A stretch of 46,451 nucleotides of DNA from an uncultured Burkholderiales bacterium (GCA_903836575.1 CAILRJ010000355.1:1-46451), one strand, 5' to 3'. Counted from the stretch's first letter, positions 36,410 to 46,451 are shown. Program-made: numbers and translations. The notes: a model not told the origin generated them from the letters alone.

Positions 36410-37678
36410 ATGTCCGATAAAAAATCTACTACCAGCGAGAAATTGCTGTACTGCTCATTTTGTGGCAAGAGCCAGCATGAGGTTAAAAAACTGATCGCCG
36501 GACCCTCTGTATTCATTTGCGACGAGTGTATCGATCTCTGCAATGACATCATTCGGGACGAGGCTTCTACGGTGGAATCCGTAGCCGGTCCTAAATCAGA
36601 GTTGCCAACGCCGCAAGAAATTTGTGAACTGCTGGGTCAGTACGTGATCGGGCAGGAAGGTGCCAAGCGCATCCTGTCCGTGGCCGTTTACAACCACTAC
36701 AAGCGTTTGCGTCACCTTGGCAAGAAAGACGATGTTGAATTGGCCAAGAGTAATATCTTGCTGGTCGGCCCGACTGGTTCCGGCAAAACGTTGCTGGCAC
36801 AAACGCTTGCACGGATGCTCAATGTACCGTTCGTGATTGCGGATGCCACGACGCTTACCGAAGCCGGCTATGTCGGTGAAGACGTTGAAAACATCATCCA
36901 GAAATTATTGCAAGCCTGTAACTACGATGTAGAAAAAGCGCAGAAGGGCATTGTCTACATCGATGAAATCGACAAAATTTCACGTAAGTCCGACAACCCC
37001 TCGATTACCCGGGATGTATCAGGTGAAGGTGTTCAGCAAGCATTGCTGAAGCTCATTGAAGGCACGATGGCATCGGTACCGCCACAAGGCGGTCGTAAGC
37101 ATCCGAACCAGGATTTTGTCCAGATTGATACGACCAACATCATGTTTATTTGTGGTGGCGCGTTCGACGGCTTGGCCAAGATCATCAGCAATCGTTCTGA
37201 AAAAAGCGGGATCGGTTTCTCAGCTAGCGTAAAAAGCCAGACAGAGCGGTCAGCAAGCGAGGTATTGTTAGAAGCGGAACCGGAAGATCTGATCAAGTTC
37301 GGCCTCATTCCTGAGCTGGTCGGACGCTTGCCCGTGGTTGCGACGCTAAGCGAATTGACAGAAGACGCCATGATCCAGATTCTGCTGGAGCCAAAAAATG
37401 CGCTGATCAAGCAGTACGCGCGGTTGTTGCAAATGGAAGGCGCGGAACTCGAAGTCCGTCCTGCCGGATTGCAGGCAATTGCCCGTAAGGCTTTGCAGCG
37501 CAAGACCGGTGCACGAGGCTTGCGGTCGATTCTCGAGCATGCCTTACTGGACGTGATGTTTGAATTGCCGAATCAACAAAATGTCTCAAAAGTAGTCATT
37601 GATGAAAATACTATCACCCAGGGTGCCAAGCCATTGATGATTTATCATGATCAGCCGAAAGTAGCCGGTTCCAAGTAA
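36410..37678 (+). CDS. clpX: ATP-dependent Clp protease ATP-binding subunit ClpX
   Basis: [32 protein letters not shown] zinc-binding domain, [27 protein letters not shown]. Confidence 0.97.
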   Translation: MSDKKSTTSEKLLYCSFCGKSQHEVKKLIAGPSVFICDECIDLCNDIIRDEASTVESVAGPKSELPTPQEICELLGQYVIGQEGAKRILSVAVYNHYKRLRHLGKKDDVELAKSNILLVGPTGSGKTLLAQTLARMLNVPFVIADATTLTEAGYVGEDVENIIQKLLQACNYDVEKAQKGIVYIDEIDKISRKSDNPSITRDVSGEGVQQALLKLIEGTMASVPPQGGRKHPNQDFVQIDTTNIMFICGGAFDGLAKIISNRSEKSGIGFSASVKSQTERSASEVLLEAEPEDLIKFGLIPELVGRLPVVATLSELTEDAMIQILLEPKNALIKQYARLLQMEGAELEVRPAGLQAIARKALQRKTGARGLRSILEHALLDVMFELPNQQNVSKVVIDENTITQGAKPLMIYHDQPKVAGSK

Positions 37679-37908
37679 TATGTTCGGTTTTACAGCCTGA
37701 AAATACCGTGTAGCCATCGGTTTTTTCGGGCGAACGCAGTAGCATTAAAAAATACGGACCAGTGACAATCCGTTGAGATGCCGGTTCCGCCCAGTTGGTG
37801 GCCGGGTTTTTACCGGGATTTTTTCGTCCACTGATATTTGTTCGTGAACGGCCTTGTGTTTTCCGCTCTCGCGCCAACATCAATTACATGTTTTTGATAA
37901 GGCTCGCC

Positions 37909-40320
37909 ATGACGACTTCCACTTTTACTGAACATACCCAGTTACCGCTATTGCCTTTGCGCGATGTTGTAGTTTTCCCGCATATGGTCATACCGTTATT
38001 CGTTGGTCGTCCCAAGTCCATCAAGGCCCTCGAGGCTGCAATGGAGCAAGGGAAGAGCATCATGCTGGCAGCACAAAAAGCTGCAGCCAAGGATGAACCA
38101 TCGGCCGATGACATTTATGAAATCGGTTGCATTGCCAACATTCTTCAAATGCTGAAGCTCCCTGACGGCACCGTCAAGGTACTGGTCGAAGGTACCCAGC
38201 GCGCCCGTATTCACCATATCAGTGAACTCGATACGCATTTCATCGCCGATCTGACGCCGGTTGAGTCCGAGGCCGGTGATGAGGCCGAAGTCGAGGCGAT
38301 GCGCCGTGCGATCGTTCAGCAGTTCGATCAATACGTGAAGCTGAACAAGAAAATCCCACCTGAAATTCTGACCTCACTTGCCGGCATCGACGATGCTGGT
38401 CGCCTTGCCGATACGATTGCCGCGCACTTGCCGCTGAAACTTGAGCAAAAACAGGTCATTCTCGAAATTGTTAATGTCGCAAAGCGCCATGAACATTTAT
38501 TGGGTCAGCTTGAAGGTGAGCTAGATATTCTGCAGGTAGAAAAGCGCATCCGTGGCCGCGTCAAGCGCCAAATGGAAAAGTCCCAGCGTGAGTACTACCT
38601 TAACGAGCAAGTCAAGGCGATCCAGAAAGAACTTGGCGAAGGCGAAGAGGGCGCAGACCTGGAGGAGCTTGAGAAAAAAATTGTTGCCGCCAAGATGCCA
38701 AAAGAAGCACTTGCCAAGGCCAACAGCGAACTCAAGAAGCTCAAGCTCATGTCGCCGATGTCGGCTGAGGCGACCGTCGTTCGCAACTATATCGATACGC
38801 TAGTCGGGCTGCCATGGAGAAAAAAGTCCAAGGTTAACAACGATTTGTCGAATGCTGAGAAAGTACTTGAAGACGACCATTTTGGTCTCGACAAGGTCAA
38901 GGAACGCATTCTGGAATATCTTGCCGTTCAACAGCGTGTCGATAAACTGAAAGCCCCGATTTTGTGTTTCGTCGGTCCTCCTGGTGTGGGAAAGACCTCG
39001 CTTGGTCAGTCAATTGCCCGTGCGACGAACCGCAAGTTTGTTCGGATGGCGCTAGGTGGTGTGCGTGATGAGGCCGAAATTCGCGGTCATCGTCGTACTT
39101 ACATCGGCTCGATGCCTGGCAAGATTCTGCAGAGCCTGGCGAAAACCGGTGTGCGCAACCCACTGTTCCTGCTTGACGAAATCGACAAGCTAGGTATGGA
39201 TTTCCGTGGTGATCCGTCGTCGGCACTGCTTGAAGTGCTGGATCCGGAACAGAATCATATGTTTTCGGACCACTACGTTGAGGTTGATTTTGACCTGTCC
39301 GATGTAATGTTTGTCGCGACTTCCAATTCGTACAATATTCCGCCTGCGCTGCTTGACCGGATGGAAGTGATCCGGTTGTCGGGTTACACCGAAGATGAAA
39401 AAACCAGCATCGCGCAACGCTATTTGCTGCCTAAGCAAATCAAGAATAACGGTCTGCTGGAAGGCGAAATCAGTGTGGCCGAATCGGCGATTCGCGACAT
39501 CATTCGCTATTACACACGTGAAGCGGGTGTCCGGTCCCTTGAGCGGGAAATATCGAAGATCTGCCGTAAAGTCGTCAAAATGCTGCTGCTTAAAAAGCAG
39601 GATAAGAAAGTGGCGGTTACCGGCAAAAATATTGACAAGTTCCTTGGAGTGCGTCGCTACGATTTCGGTGTCGCTGAAAAAGAAAATCAGATCGGACAAG
39701 TCGTCGGTCTGGCCTGGACGGAAGTGGGCGGGGATCTGCTGACCATCGAAGCCGTGACGATGCCTGGCAAGGGACAGATCATCCGTACCGGTACACTCGG
39801 CGATGTAATGAAGGAATCGATCGAGGCAGCACGCACGGTGGTACGTAGTCGTGCCCGTAATCTTGGCATCAAACTCGATGCGTTCGAAAAGAACGACATT
39901 CACATCCATGTACCGGAAGGTGCAACGCCGAAAGATGGACCATCGGCTGGTGTGGCGATGACGATTGCCATGGTGTCATCCTTCACCGGCATACCAGTGC
40001 GTGCCGATGTTGCGATGACAGGCGAAATTACGTTGCGCGGAGAAGTGCTGCCGATCGGTGGGTTGAAGGAAAAACTGCTGGCAGCGCATCGAGGCGGTAT
40101 CAAGACGGTGATGATTCCCGAGCAAAATGTGAAGGACTTGGCCGAGATCCCGGACAACGTCAAGAACAAGCTCGAGATCGTACCAGTGCGCTGGATTGAC
40201 AAGGCGCTCGAGATCGCACTTGAACGATCGCCTGTACCGCTGACCGATGAAGAAGTCGCGTTGAGTGCACTGGCGGCGCAAAAGAAGGAGCCGGTCGATC
40301 CGCTGATCGTGAAGCATTGA
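37909..40320 (+). CDS. lon: ATP-dependent protease La (Lon)
   Basis: LPLLPLRDVVVFPHMVIPLFVGRPKSIKALE, CFVGPPGVGKTSLGQSIA, catalytic PKDGPSAGVAM and GGLKEKLLAA. ATG at 37909 preferred. Confidence 0.97.
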   Translation: MTTSTFTEHTQLPLLPLRDVVVFPHMVIPLFVGRPKSIKALEAAMEQGKSIMLAAQKAAAKDEPSADDIYEIGCIANILQMLKLPDGTVKVLVEGTQRARIHHISELDTHFIADLTPVESEAGDEAEVEAMRRAIVQQFDQYVKLNKKIPPEILTSLAGIDDAGRLADTIAAHLPLKLEQKQVILEIVNVAKRHEHLLGQLEGELDILQVEKRIRGRVKRQMEKSQREYYLNEQVKAIQKELGEGEEGADLEELEKKIVAAKMPKEALAKANSELKKLKLMSPMSAEATVVRNYIDTLVGLPWRKKSKVNNDLSNAEKVLEDDHFGLDKVKERILEYLAVQQRVDKLKAPILCFVGPPGVGKTSLGQSIARATNRKFVRMALGGVRDEAEIRGHRRTYIGSMPGKILQSLAKTGVRNPLFLLDEIDKLGMDFRGDPSSALLEVLDPEQNHMFSDHYVEVDFDLSDVMFVATSNSYNIPPALLDRMEVIRLSGYTEDEKTSIAQRYLLPKQIKNNGLLEGEISVAESAIRDIIRYYTREAGVRSLEREISKICRKVVKMLLLKKQDKKVAVTGKNIDKFLGVRRYDFGVAEKENQIGQVVGLAWTEVGGDLLTIEAVTMPGKGQIIRTGTLGDVMKESIEAARTVVRSRARNLGIKLDAFEKNDIHIHVPEGATPKDGPSAGVAMTIAMVSSFTGIPVRADVAMTGEITLRGEVLPIGGLKEKLLAAHRGGIKTVMIPEQNVKDLAEIPDNVKNKLEIVPVRWIDKALEIALERSPVPLTDEEVALSALAAQKKEPVDPLIVKH

Positions 40321-40339
40321 TTGGCATGTGTTGATTAGG

Positions 40340-40367
40340 AAATGGCGCTCTGTGGAGCGCCATTTTT
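40340..40367 (+). terminator. Rho-independent terminator after lon
   Basis: aaatggcgctc-tgtg-gagcgccattt followed by T residues. Confidence 0.85.
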
Positions 40368-40577
40368 ATATCCTCTTTGGATTGTTTCCGGTGGATTTAT
40401 CCCGGGGCTGGCGTGAATTCCCATAATTACAGTTTTTACATGGCGATTGTCCTGCTGCTTGTGCATTTAAGCATGGCAAAGCAGCTTCGTATGAGTTAAG
40501 ATCGTCGACTTCGGTGTGGTGACAAACATCGGAAATGTAGAAATCTGCAGTCGACTGGCAGCCCAAAGCCGCATTGA

Positions 40578-40653
40578 GGGTGCTTAGCTCAGTTGGTAGA
40601 GCGGCGCCCTTACAAGGCGTAGGTCGGGGGTTCGAGCCCCTCAGCACCCACCA
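40578..40653 (+). tRNA. tRNA-Val (anticodon TAC)
   Basis: gggtgcttagctcagttggtagagcggcgcccttacaaggcgtaggtcgggggttcgagcccctcagcacccacca; cloverleaf, loop cttacaa, encoded CCA. Confidence 0.96.
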
Positions 40654-40737
40654 GACGTCGTCTGCAACACAATGCGAAGCATGTTGTATACGGTTAAATT
40701 GGAAGCAATTTGATTGTGAATAAATGAGTAGTAATCA

Positions 40738-40814
40738 GGAGTGGTAGTTCAGCTGGTTAGAATACCGGCCTGTCACGCCGGGGGTCGCGGGTTCGAGTCC
40801 CGTCCACTCCGCCA
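40738..40814 (+). tRNA. tRNA-Asp (anticodon GTC)
   Basis: ggagtggtagttcagctggttagaataccggcctgtcacgccgggggtcgcgggttcgagtcccgtccactccgcca; loop ctgtcac, encoded CCA. Confidence 0.96.
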
Positions 40815-40984
40815 GAACAATAACGACGAAGTAGTGATTCCATTGGAATCACGTCGGGACTCGAAGGGAATCGCTTGCAAGCGATTCCGCGGCCTGCAGT
40901 ATGTAGGCGAGTCCCGTCCACTCCGCCAGAACAATAACGACGAAGTAGTGATTTCATTGGAGTCACGTCCACTCCGCCGAAACA
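40794..40984 (+). repeat. Direct repeats containing the tRNA-Asp 3' end: copy 1 at 40794-40855, copy 2 at 40908-40969, partial third copy at 40966-40984
   Basis: 62-bp units cgagtcccgtccactccgccagaacaataacgacgaagtagtgatt[c/t]cattgga[a/g]tcacgtc are identical at 60/62 positions; third partial cgtccactccgccgaaaca. Confidence 0.9.
40867..40888. repeat. Perfect 22-bp palindrome between the tRNA-Asp-derived repeats
   Basis: ggaatcgcttgcaagcgattcc equals its own reverse complement. Confidence 0.9.
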
Positions 40985-40990
40985 TCCGAA

Positions 40991-41016
40991 AAGGCGAACG
41001 CGAGTTCGCCTTTTTT
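40991..41016 (+). terminator. Rho-independent terminator downstream of the tRNA-Asp repeat region
   Basis: aaggcgaac-gcga-gttcgcctt followed by TTTT. Confidence 0.85.
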
Positions 41017-41069
41017 CATATGCATCACTGCGATAGAATTGTTCGCAACTTGTCTCTGAATGGTTGATC

Positions 41070-42998
41070 ATGTTTGAATTCGTCCGTACTCATAAACGCC
41101 TGATGCAGTTTTTGCTGCTTTTAATCATCGTCCCGTCGTTCGCTCTGGTGGGTTTGGGAAGCTATAAAAGCTTCGGGGATGCCGAAAATGTGGTCGCCAA
41201 AGTGGGCGGCCAACCTATCACACAGCCCGAGTACGATGCAGCGTTGCGTGAGCAAATGGCGCGCTTCAAACAGATGTTCGGTGCACAGTTCGATCAGAAG
41301 ATGTTCGATACGCCAGAGGCTCGTCGAGGCGTTCTGGATAGCCTGATCGCTCAGCGTGCCTTGTCCATCGAAGCTGCCCGGCAGCACTTGAGCGTGGCTG
41401 ACAAGGCTCTGCAGCAGAGCATCACCAGCATTGATGGTCTCGTTGGTCCCGACGGTAAATTTGATGGTGAACGCTATCGCTCGTTACTTGCCATGCAAGG
41501 CATGACACCGGCCATGTATGAGCAGCGCTTACGCCAGGATATGGCTGTTCAGCAATTGAATTCAGCGATCCAGTCGACGGCCTTTGCACCAAAGTCAGTG
41601 ACGCGCCGTTTGTCAGAGATCAACGATCAGGAACGTTCCGTTCAGGAACTGTTTTTCAAGCCGGCCGATTATGCTAGTCAGGTGAAAGTTACGCCTGAGA
41701 TGCTGAAGGCCTATTACGACAATAACGCTCGTCAATTTGAAGTGCCGGAGCAAGCCAAAGTCGAGTATGTAGTCTTGAGTAGCGACGCATTGGCGGCCCA
41801 GATTGCAGTAACGGATCAGGAAGCGGCAGACTTTTACGAACAAAACAAACGACGGTTTGGTATTGATGAACAACGCCGTGCCAGTCATATTTTGGTCAAT
41901 CTGAAAAAAGAGGCGTCGGTAGCGGACAAAGCTGCGGCCAAAGCTAAGGTTGAGAAATTACTCGACCAAGTGCGCAAACACCCCGCAGATTTTGCCAAAA
42001 TCGCCAAGGCCAGCTCTGAAGATCAGGGCAGTGCACCCAATGGTGGTGATCTGGATTTCTTTGGCAAAGGCGCGATGACACCTCCGTTCGAAGATGCTGT
42101 GTTCAAGCTCAAGTTAAATGAGATCAGCGACGTTGTTGAGTCCGATTTTGGATTTCATATCATTGAAGTTACGGCGATCAAGCCCGCTTCGTTCCGGACG
42201 CTAGAGCAGGTCAAGCCGGAGATCATCGCAGACATCAAGAAGCAAAAAGCAGCCAAGCAATATTCGGAAGCTGCAGAAGTGTTCAGCAATACCGTCTATG
42301 AACAGTCAGACAGCCTCAAACCGGTTGCCGATAAACTCAAACTGAAAGTGGAAACGGTTTCCAATATCAGCCGCACGCTCAATCCGTCGGCGCCACCGAC
42401 TGCACTGTTTAATAACCAGAAATTCCTCAATGCACTGTTTGCCGACGATACATTGAAAAACAAGCACAACACCGAGGCCGTTGAAGTCGCGCCGAGCACA
42501 CTATTAGCTGGTCGTGTCGTCGAGTACAAGCCCGTTGGCAAGCGGCCGTTGGCAGAGGTTGAAGCGATCGTACGTGAGAAAGTGATTGCAGAAGAGTCCG
42601 CAGTACTGGCTAAAAAAGCCGGTGAAGCGAAGCTCGCTGCGCTCAAGCTCGCCGATGATGCAGCGGGATTTGGTAGTGTCAAAGTGGTGTCGCGGGCGAA
42701 AAACGACGCACTCAATGGCGCCGGATTCGACAGCGTCATGAAAGCTGATATCAGCAAGTTGCCGGTCATTGTGGGTACGGATCTGGCTGGCCAGGGTTAC
42801 GCGGTGTATCGGATCAGTAAAGTCGCTCAGGCCGAAAAAATTGATGGACCACGCCGTCTTGCTGAAGAAAAGCAAATCGCCAACACGCTGGCCCAGCAGG
42901 AAATGCTTGCCTACATCGACGCACTCAAGCTAAAAGCCAAGGTAAAAATTATCAAGCCCGTCTCAAACACGCCAGTGGTGGCGGATGAGCGTTTGTAA
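41070..42998 (+). CDS. ppiD: Periplasmic folding chaperone PpiD (SurA N-terminal/PpiC domains)
   Basis: MFEFVRTHKRLMQFLLLLIIVPSFALVGLGSY N-terminal anchor; RRASHILVNLKKEA...GGDLDFFGKGAMTPPFEDAVFKLKLNEISDVVESDFGFHIIEV PpiC domain. Confidence 0.93.
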   Translation: MFEFVRTHKRLMQFLLLLIIVPSFALVGLGSYKSFGDAENVVAKVGGQPITQPEYDAALREQMARFKQMFGAQFDQKMFDTPEARRGVLDSLIAQRALSIEAARQHLSVADKALQQSITSIDGLVGPDGKFDGERYRSLLAMQGMTPAMYEQRLRQDMAVQQLNSAIQSTAFAPKSVTRRLSEINDQERSVQELFFKPADYASQVKVTPEMLKAYYDNNARQFEVPEQAKVEYVVLSSDALAAQIAVTDQEAADFYEQNKRRFGIDEQRRASHILVNLKKEASVADKAAAKAKVEKLLDQVRKHPADFAKIAKASSEDQGSAPNGGDLDFFGKGAMTPPFEDAVFKLKLNEISDVVESDFGFHIIEVTAIKPASFRTLEQVKPEIIADIKKQKAAKQYSEAAEVFSNTVYEQSDSLKPVADKLKLKVETVSNISRTLNPSAPPTALFNNQKFLNALFADDTLKNKHNTEAVEVAPSTLLAGRVVEYKPVGKRPLAEVEAIVREKVIAEESAVLAKKAGEAKLAALKLADDAAGFGSVKVVSRAKNDALNGAGFDSVMKADISKLPVIVGTDLAGQGYAVYRISKVAQAEKIDGPRRLAEEKQIANTLAQQEMLAYIDALKLKAKVKIIKPVSNTPVVADERL

Positions 42999-43020
42999 AT
43001 AATCCGGTTGCGATGGATTG

Positions 43021-43054
43021 AAGGCCACACAGGCATTACGTCCTGTGTGGCCTT
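43021..43054. terminator. Probable terminator hairpin after ppiD
   Basis: aaggccacacagg / cctgtgtggcctt 13-bp perfect arms; weak downstream T richness. Confidence 0.6.
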
Positions 43055-43147
43055 CGGTGTTTGTTGGTCAAATTGATTGACTGCTCATGTTACTTCTAGC
43101 AAGTAGAGTTCGACTGCAGGAGTAACCGTCGCGGATTCGTCTGCGGT

Positions 43148-44170
43148 TCAGCGGACCGCCACCTGAAAATAAGCCTTGAAGGCTGCGATGGTGCGGGTCA
43201 CATCGTCGTGAGAAACATCAAGGTGTGTGACCAGACGCATGTGCGGGGTGATGCGCGCGGTAATACCATTTTCCAGCAGATATTTTTCGAGCGGCGCGCA
43301 ATGGGCCGCATCCATGTCGGCATACAGGATGTTAGTTTGCGGGGTGCTGACAGTGAGTTCGTCGATCCCGGCCAGGCCCGCGGCCAGCAGCGTTGCATGG
43401 TCATGATCTTCAGCCAGCCGGTCGATGTGATGCTCCAGCGCATACAAGCCGGCAGCGGCAAGAATACCTGCCTGGCGCAAGCCGCCACCGAGCATTTTGC
43501 GCCAGCGCAGCGCGCGTTGGATCATATCGCGACTGCCGCACAGTACCGAGCCGATAGGCGCGCCCAATCCTTTTGACAAGCACACCGAGACCGAATCAAA
43601 ACCCGCCGTCGCCGCTTGCAGGCTGATGCCTTGCTTGACTGCCGCATTGAAAATCCGCGCGCCATCCAAATGGGTAATCAGGCCGCGCTGATGCGCCAGC
43701 GTGGTGGCGGCGTCAAGATAGTCACGCGGCAAAACGCGACCGCCAATCGTATTTTCGAGCGCTAGCATGCGCGTGCGGGCAAAGTGGACGTCGTCGGGTT
43801 TGATGGCTCCGGCAATATCAGTCAGCGCCAATGAGCCATCGGCTTGCTGTGGCAGCGGTTGCGGCTGAATACTTCCAAGCACGGCTGCACCACCGGCTTC
43901 GTACTTGTAGGTATGCGCTTCCTGACCAACCAGATATTCGTCACCACGACCGCAATGTGCCATCAGGCCAATCAGGTTGCTTTGCGTGCCGGACGGTGCA
44001 AAGAGCGCAGCTTCATAGCCGAACAGTTCTGCGGTCACGTGCTGCAAGCGGTTGACGGTCGGATCGTCGCCGTACACATCATCACCGACCTCGGCCGCGG
44101 CCATGGCTGCACGCATGGCAGGACCGGGACGGGTCACGGTATCGCTACGCAAATCGATCAGGTGATTCAT
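43148..44170 (-). CDS. ltaE: Low-specificity L-threonine aldolase
   Basis: [73 protein letters not shown] (PLP lysine). Confidence 0.93.
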   Translation of the reverse strand: MNHLIDLRSDTVTRPGPAMRAAMAAAEVGDDVYGDDPTVNRLQHVTAELFGYEAALFAPSGTQSNLIGLMAHCGRGDEYLVGQEAHTYKYEAGGAAVLGSIQPQPLPQQADGSLALTDIAGAIKPDDVHFARTRMLALENTIGGRVLPRDYLDAATTLAHQRGLITHLDGARIFNAAVKQGISLQAATAGFDSVSVCLSKGLGAPIGSVLCGSRDMIQRALRWRKMLGGGLRQAGILAAAGLYALEHHIDRLAEDHDHATLLAAGLAGIDELTVSTPQTNILYADMDAAHCAPLEKYLLENGITARITPHMRLVTHLDVSHDDVTRTIAAFKAYFQVAVR

Positions 44171-45105
44171 ACGACTCCTTGTGGTGAGGGTGGCTTGACC
44201 CGGAACGGATCAACATGGGTCATCAGGTTCAATACAGCGTGTCGCTCCATGACACGGCGACGCGCATCGAGGGCGATGTCATGACCTTGCTCGACGGTGA
44301 TGTCGGCATCAATTTCAAGGTGGACATCGACTAAGATCATGTCGCCGGCCTTGCGGGTTTTCAGGTCATGCCAGCCGAGTACGCCGGGAGTTTCTGTCAG
44401 CGTGACACGAATTGCCTGCACCGTCTCATCGTCGACTGCGCGATCCATCAAGTCATGCAACGCATCCCAGGCAAAACCCCAACCCATTTTCGTGACCATG
44501 AATCCGACGATCATCGCTGCCAGTGGATCGAGGATCGGATAGCCCATCAGGCTGCCGGCGATGCCGACGGCCACCACCAGCGACGCTGCAGCATCCGAGC
44601 GCGCGTGCCAGGCATTGGCGACCAGCATGCTGGAACGCACTCTCTTGGCCACGTTGAGCATGTAGCGAAACAGCAGTTCCTTGGCCAGTAGCGCTGCGAG
44701 GGCAACCCAGATCGCCACCGACTTGACTTGCTGGATTGCGCCCGGCTGTTCGATCTTGTGAAAGGCGCTCCACAACATGCCGACGCCAACGGCTAGCAGC
44801 AGCAGGCCGAGCGTGAGCGATGCTGCATTTTCGTAGCGCTGGTGGCCATAGTGGTGATCCTCATCCGGCGCTTTCTGGCTATGGTGATTGGCAAACAAAA
44901 CGACGAAGTCAGCCACCAGATCCGACAGCGAGTGAATGCCGTCGGCGATCAGTCCTGCCGATCCCGCCAGGATGCCGGTACTGACCTGGCCGATGGTCAG
45001 GCCGATGTTGACGACGACGCTGACCAGCGTGCTGCGCTTGGCGGCCTCTTGCCGTGACGGTGTGTTTTCGTCGTCGTGTTCGTCCAGTTGGTCGATGGCT
45101 TGCAT
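44167..45105 (-). CDS. Cation diffusion facilitator family transporter
   Basis: STGILAGSAGLIADGIHSLSDLVADFVVLFANHHSQKAPDEDHHYGHQRYENAASL, DAAASLVVAVGI. ATG at 45105; 4-nt overlap with ltaE. Confidence 0.92.
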   Translation of the reverse strand: MQAIDQLDEHDDENTPSRQEAAKRSTLVSVVVNIGLTIGQVSTGILAGSAGLIADGIHSLSDLVADFVVLFANHHSQKAPDEDHHYGHQRYENAASLTLGLLLLAVGVGMLWSAFHKIEQPGAIQQVKSVAIWVALAALLAKELLFRYMLNVAKRVRSSMLVANAWHARSDAAASLVVAVGIAGSLMGYPILDPLAAMIVGFMVTKMGWGFAWDALHDLMDRAVDDETVQAIRVTLTETPGVLGWHDLKTRKAGDMILVDVHLEIDADITVEQGHDIALDARRRVMERHAVLNLMTHVDPFRVKPPSPQGVV

Positions 45106-45191
45106 GTTATTTCCCTGGTTTATTTTTTCCCTCGCATGGCGAGGGGGTGTTGCCTCAGCTGTGTCGCGCCTGCTGTATTGTTCATGCTGTA

Positions 45192-46451
45192 CTACTCCTG
45201 CCGTTCCAGGATTGATCCGAGCGCTGCCAGCGCCCGCTCGCCAATCGAACGATCGGCCCATTCCTTGAGCGTGATGCGCCGGCTGTTATCGAGGTAGTCA
45301 TCGACCGTGCGTTTGAGCTCGGTCGCGATTGTCGCATCTCGCAAGACCAGATTGACTTCATTGTTCAGTCCGAACGAGCGGTTATCGAAATTGGTCGATC
45401 CGACGACCGACCACAGGTCGTCGAGCAGCATGATTTTCGCATGCAGCATGCCGGGCTGGTATTCATGAATTTGCACGCCGCCGGCGATCAGTTCGCCGTA
45501 CCAGCGTCGGCTCGCCAGGCGCGCAATCGTGTGGTTGTTATGGCTGCCGTTGGTCATGATCGTTACTTTCACTCCGCGGGCGACGGCGTCCAGCAGCGCG
45601 GTGCGCATCGATCGGTCAGGTACGAAGTAGGGCGAGGTGATCAGTAACTCCTGTCGTGCTGCGCCCACCAGTAGTTGGAACAACACGCGGGCGCGGGTAG
45701 AGCGACCGCCGGTCGGTGTACTGCCGATCACCAGAGCGATGGCATGGTCGACGCCAATGGTGGCGGGCAGGGTAGTTCGGCCCAGCCGCATTTCGGGACC
45801 GACGAGAATTTCGCCGTGGCTTTCCAGCCAGCTCTGTGCGAAGACGGATTGCAACGCGCGTGCCGGCGTACCGGTGACGCGCATCATCAGATCGCGCCAC
45901 GGCGGTGAGTCAACCGTGCCGGTGTCCCAGGCGGCGCCGATGCCGGCGCCACCAACGAAGGCAGTCTGGCCGTCAACGACCAGCAACTCGCGATGGGTGC
46001 GGTTGTTCCAGCGTTTCAGTGTGTACCAGCGAAACGGCTGGTACCACGCCACTTGCGCACCAGCGGCACGCAGCGGGTCAAAAAAATGGTCAGGCGTCGG
46101 CAGACTGCCGACGGCATCGACAACGACGCGTACCGTGACACCGGCACGTGCGCGTTCGGCCAGCGCATCGATGAAGATTTGGCCGATCGGCGTCGCATGA
46201 AAAATAAAGGCTTCCAGATCGATCGATGTCGTGGCGCTACGGATCAGCGCCAGTTCGGCAGGGTAAAAATTTTTACCTTCCGGATAGATCGTCGTGTCAT
46301 CCAAGGCCAGCGGCGCCTGCTCGACGACGCTGCCCAGCAAGTCAAGCAATACCGGCGAGCGGGTCGACGGCACCGGTGCGCTGGTGTGGTAAGTCAGACC
46401 CGGCTCGAACAGCACTACGAACACCAGCGCCAGCATCAGCGTGGTGGACAA
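45192..46451 (-). CDS. Phospholipase D-like/cardiolipin synthase family protein (5' end at or beyond window edge)
   Basis: Second HKD motif LHAKIMLLDDLWSVVGSTNFDNRSF; first motif THRELLVVDGQTAFVGGAGIG. Leader hydrophobic segment at the window edge. Confidence 0.85.
   Translation of the reverse strand: MSTTLMLALVFVVLFEPGLTYHTSAPVPSTRSPVLLDLLGSVVEQAPLALDDTTIYPEGKNFYPAELALIRSATTSIDLEAFIFHATPIGQIFIDALAERARAGVTVRVVVDAVGSLPTPDHFFDPLRAAGAQVAWYQPFRWYTLKRWNNRTHRELLVVDGQTAFVGGAGIGAAWDTGTVDSPPWRDLMMRVTGTPARALQSVFAQSWLESHGEILVGPEMRLGRTTLPATIGVDHAIALVIGSTPTGGRSTRARVLFQLLVGAARQELLITSPYFVPDRSMRTALLDAVARGVKVTIMTNGSHNNHTIARLASRRWYGELIAGGVQIHEYQPGMLHAKIMLLDDLWSVVGSTNFDNRSFGLNNEVNLVLRDATIATELKRTVDDYLDNSRRITLKEWADRSIGERALAALGSILERQE

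Noticed and set aside
39190-39909. 239-aa minus-strand ORF within lon
   Set aside because: Antisense shadow of lon.
40741-41067. 108-aa plus-strand ORF and minus-strand ORFs (40757-41071, 40773-40985) with internal repeats
   Set aside because: They translate tRNA-Asp and its duplicated trailer; the repeated peptide SGRDSNEITTSSLLFWR is a consequence of the DNA repeat, not evidence of a protein.
1-46451. CRISPR arrays, intact IS elements or prophage
   Set aside because: No regularly spaced repeat array, transposase, integrase or phage structural gene was recognised on either strand.

Overview
46.45 kb window of ordinary chromosomal DNA, most likely from a betaproteobacterium of the Burkholderiales/Oxalobacteraceae type (inferred from gene content and synteny, not searched). 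Core genes include livMG-livF, nhaR, marC, tsaB-rimI-UDG, lplT, alr, radA, tRNA-Leu-tig-clpP-clpX-lon, tRNA-Val, tRNA-Asp, ppiD, ltaE, a CDF transporter and a PLD/cardiolipin-synthase-like gene. The most notable accessory region is about 17.5-26.3 kb, all on the minus strand. It looks like a compact synthase-dependent exopolysaccharide locus: a processive GT2 synthase with a secreted-looking leader, a membrane-anchored bactofilin-like beta-helix protein, an exported putative alpha/alpha-barrel protein, a WecB-type UDP-GlcNAc 2-epimerase, a YaiO-like outer-membrane barrel, a small polytopic membrane protein and a divergent polysaccharide deacetylase. It does not match the canonical Pga, Bcs, Alg or Pel gene sets. 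Upstream of it lies a squalene-forming hpnCDE set with no cyclase in the window. Next comes an RND efflux pair preceded by a strong TetR-type palindrome, with no regulator gene in the window. Other leads are a membrane-anchored Mrr-like protein with an apparently destroyed nuclease active site, a 62-bp repeat carrying the tRNA-Asp 3' end, and a 50-bp imperfect palindrome near 2.95 kb. No CRISPR array, rRNA, intact IS element or prophage was seen.
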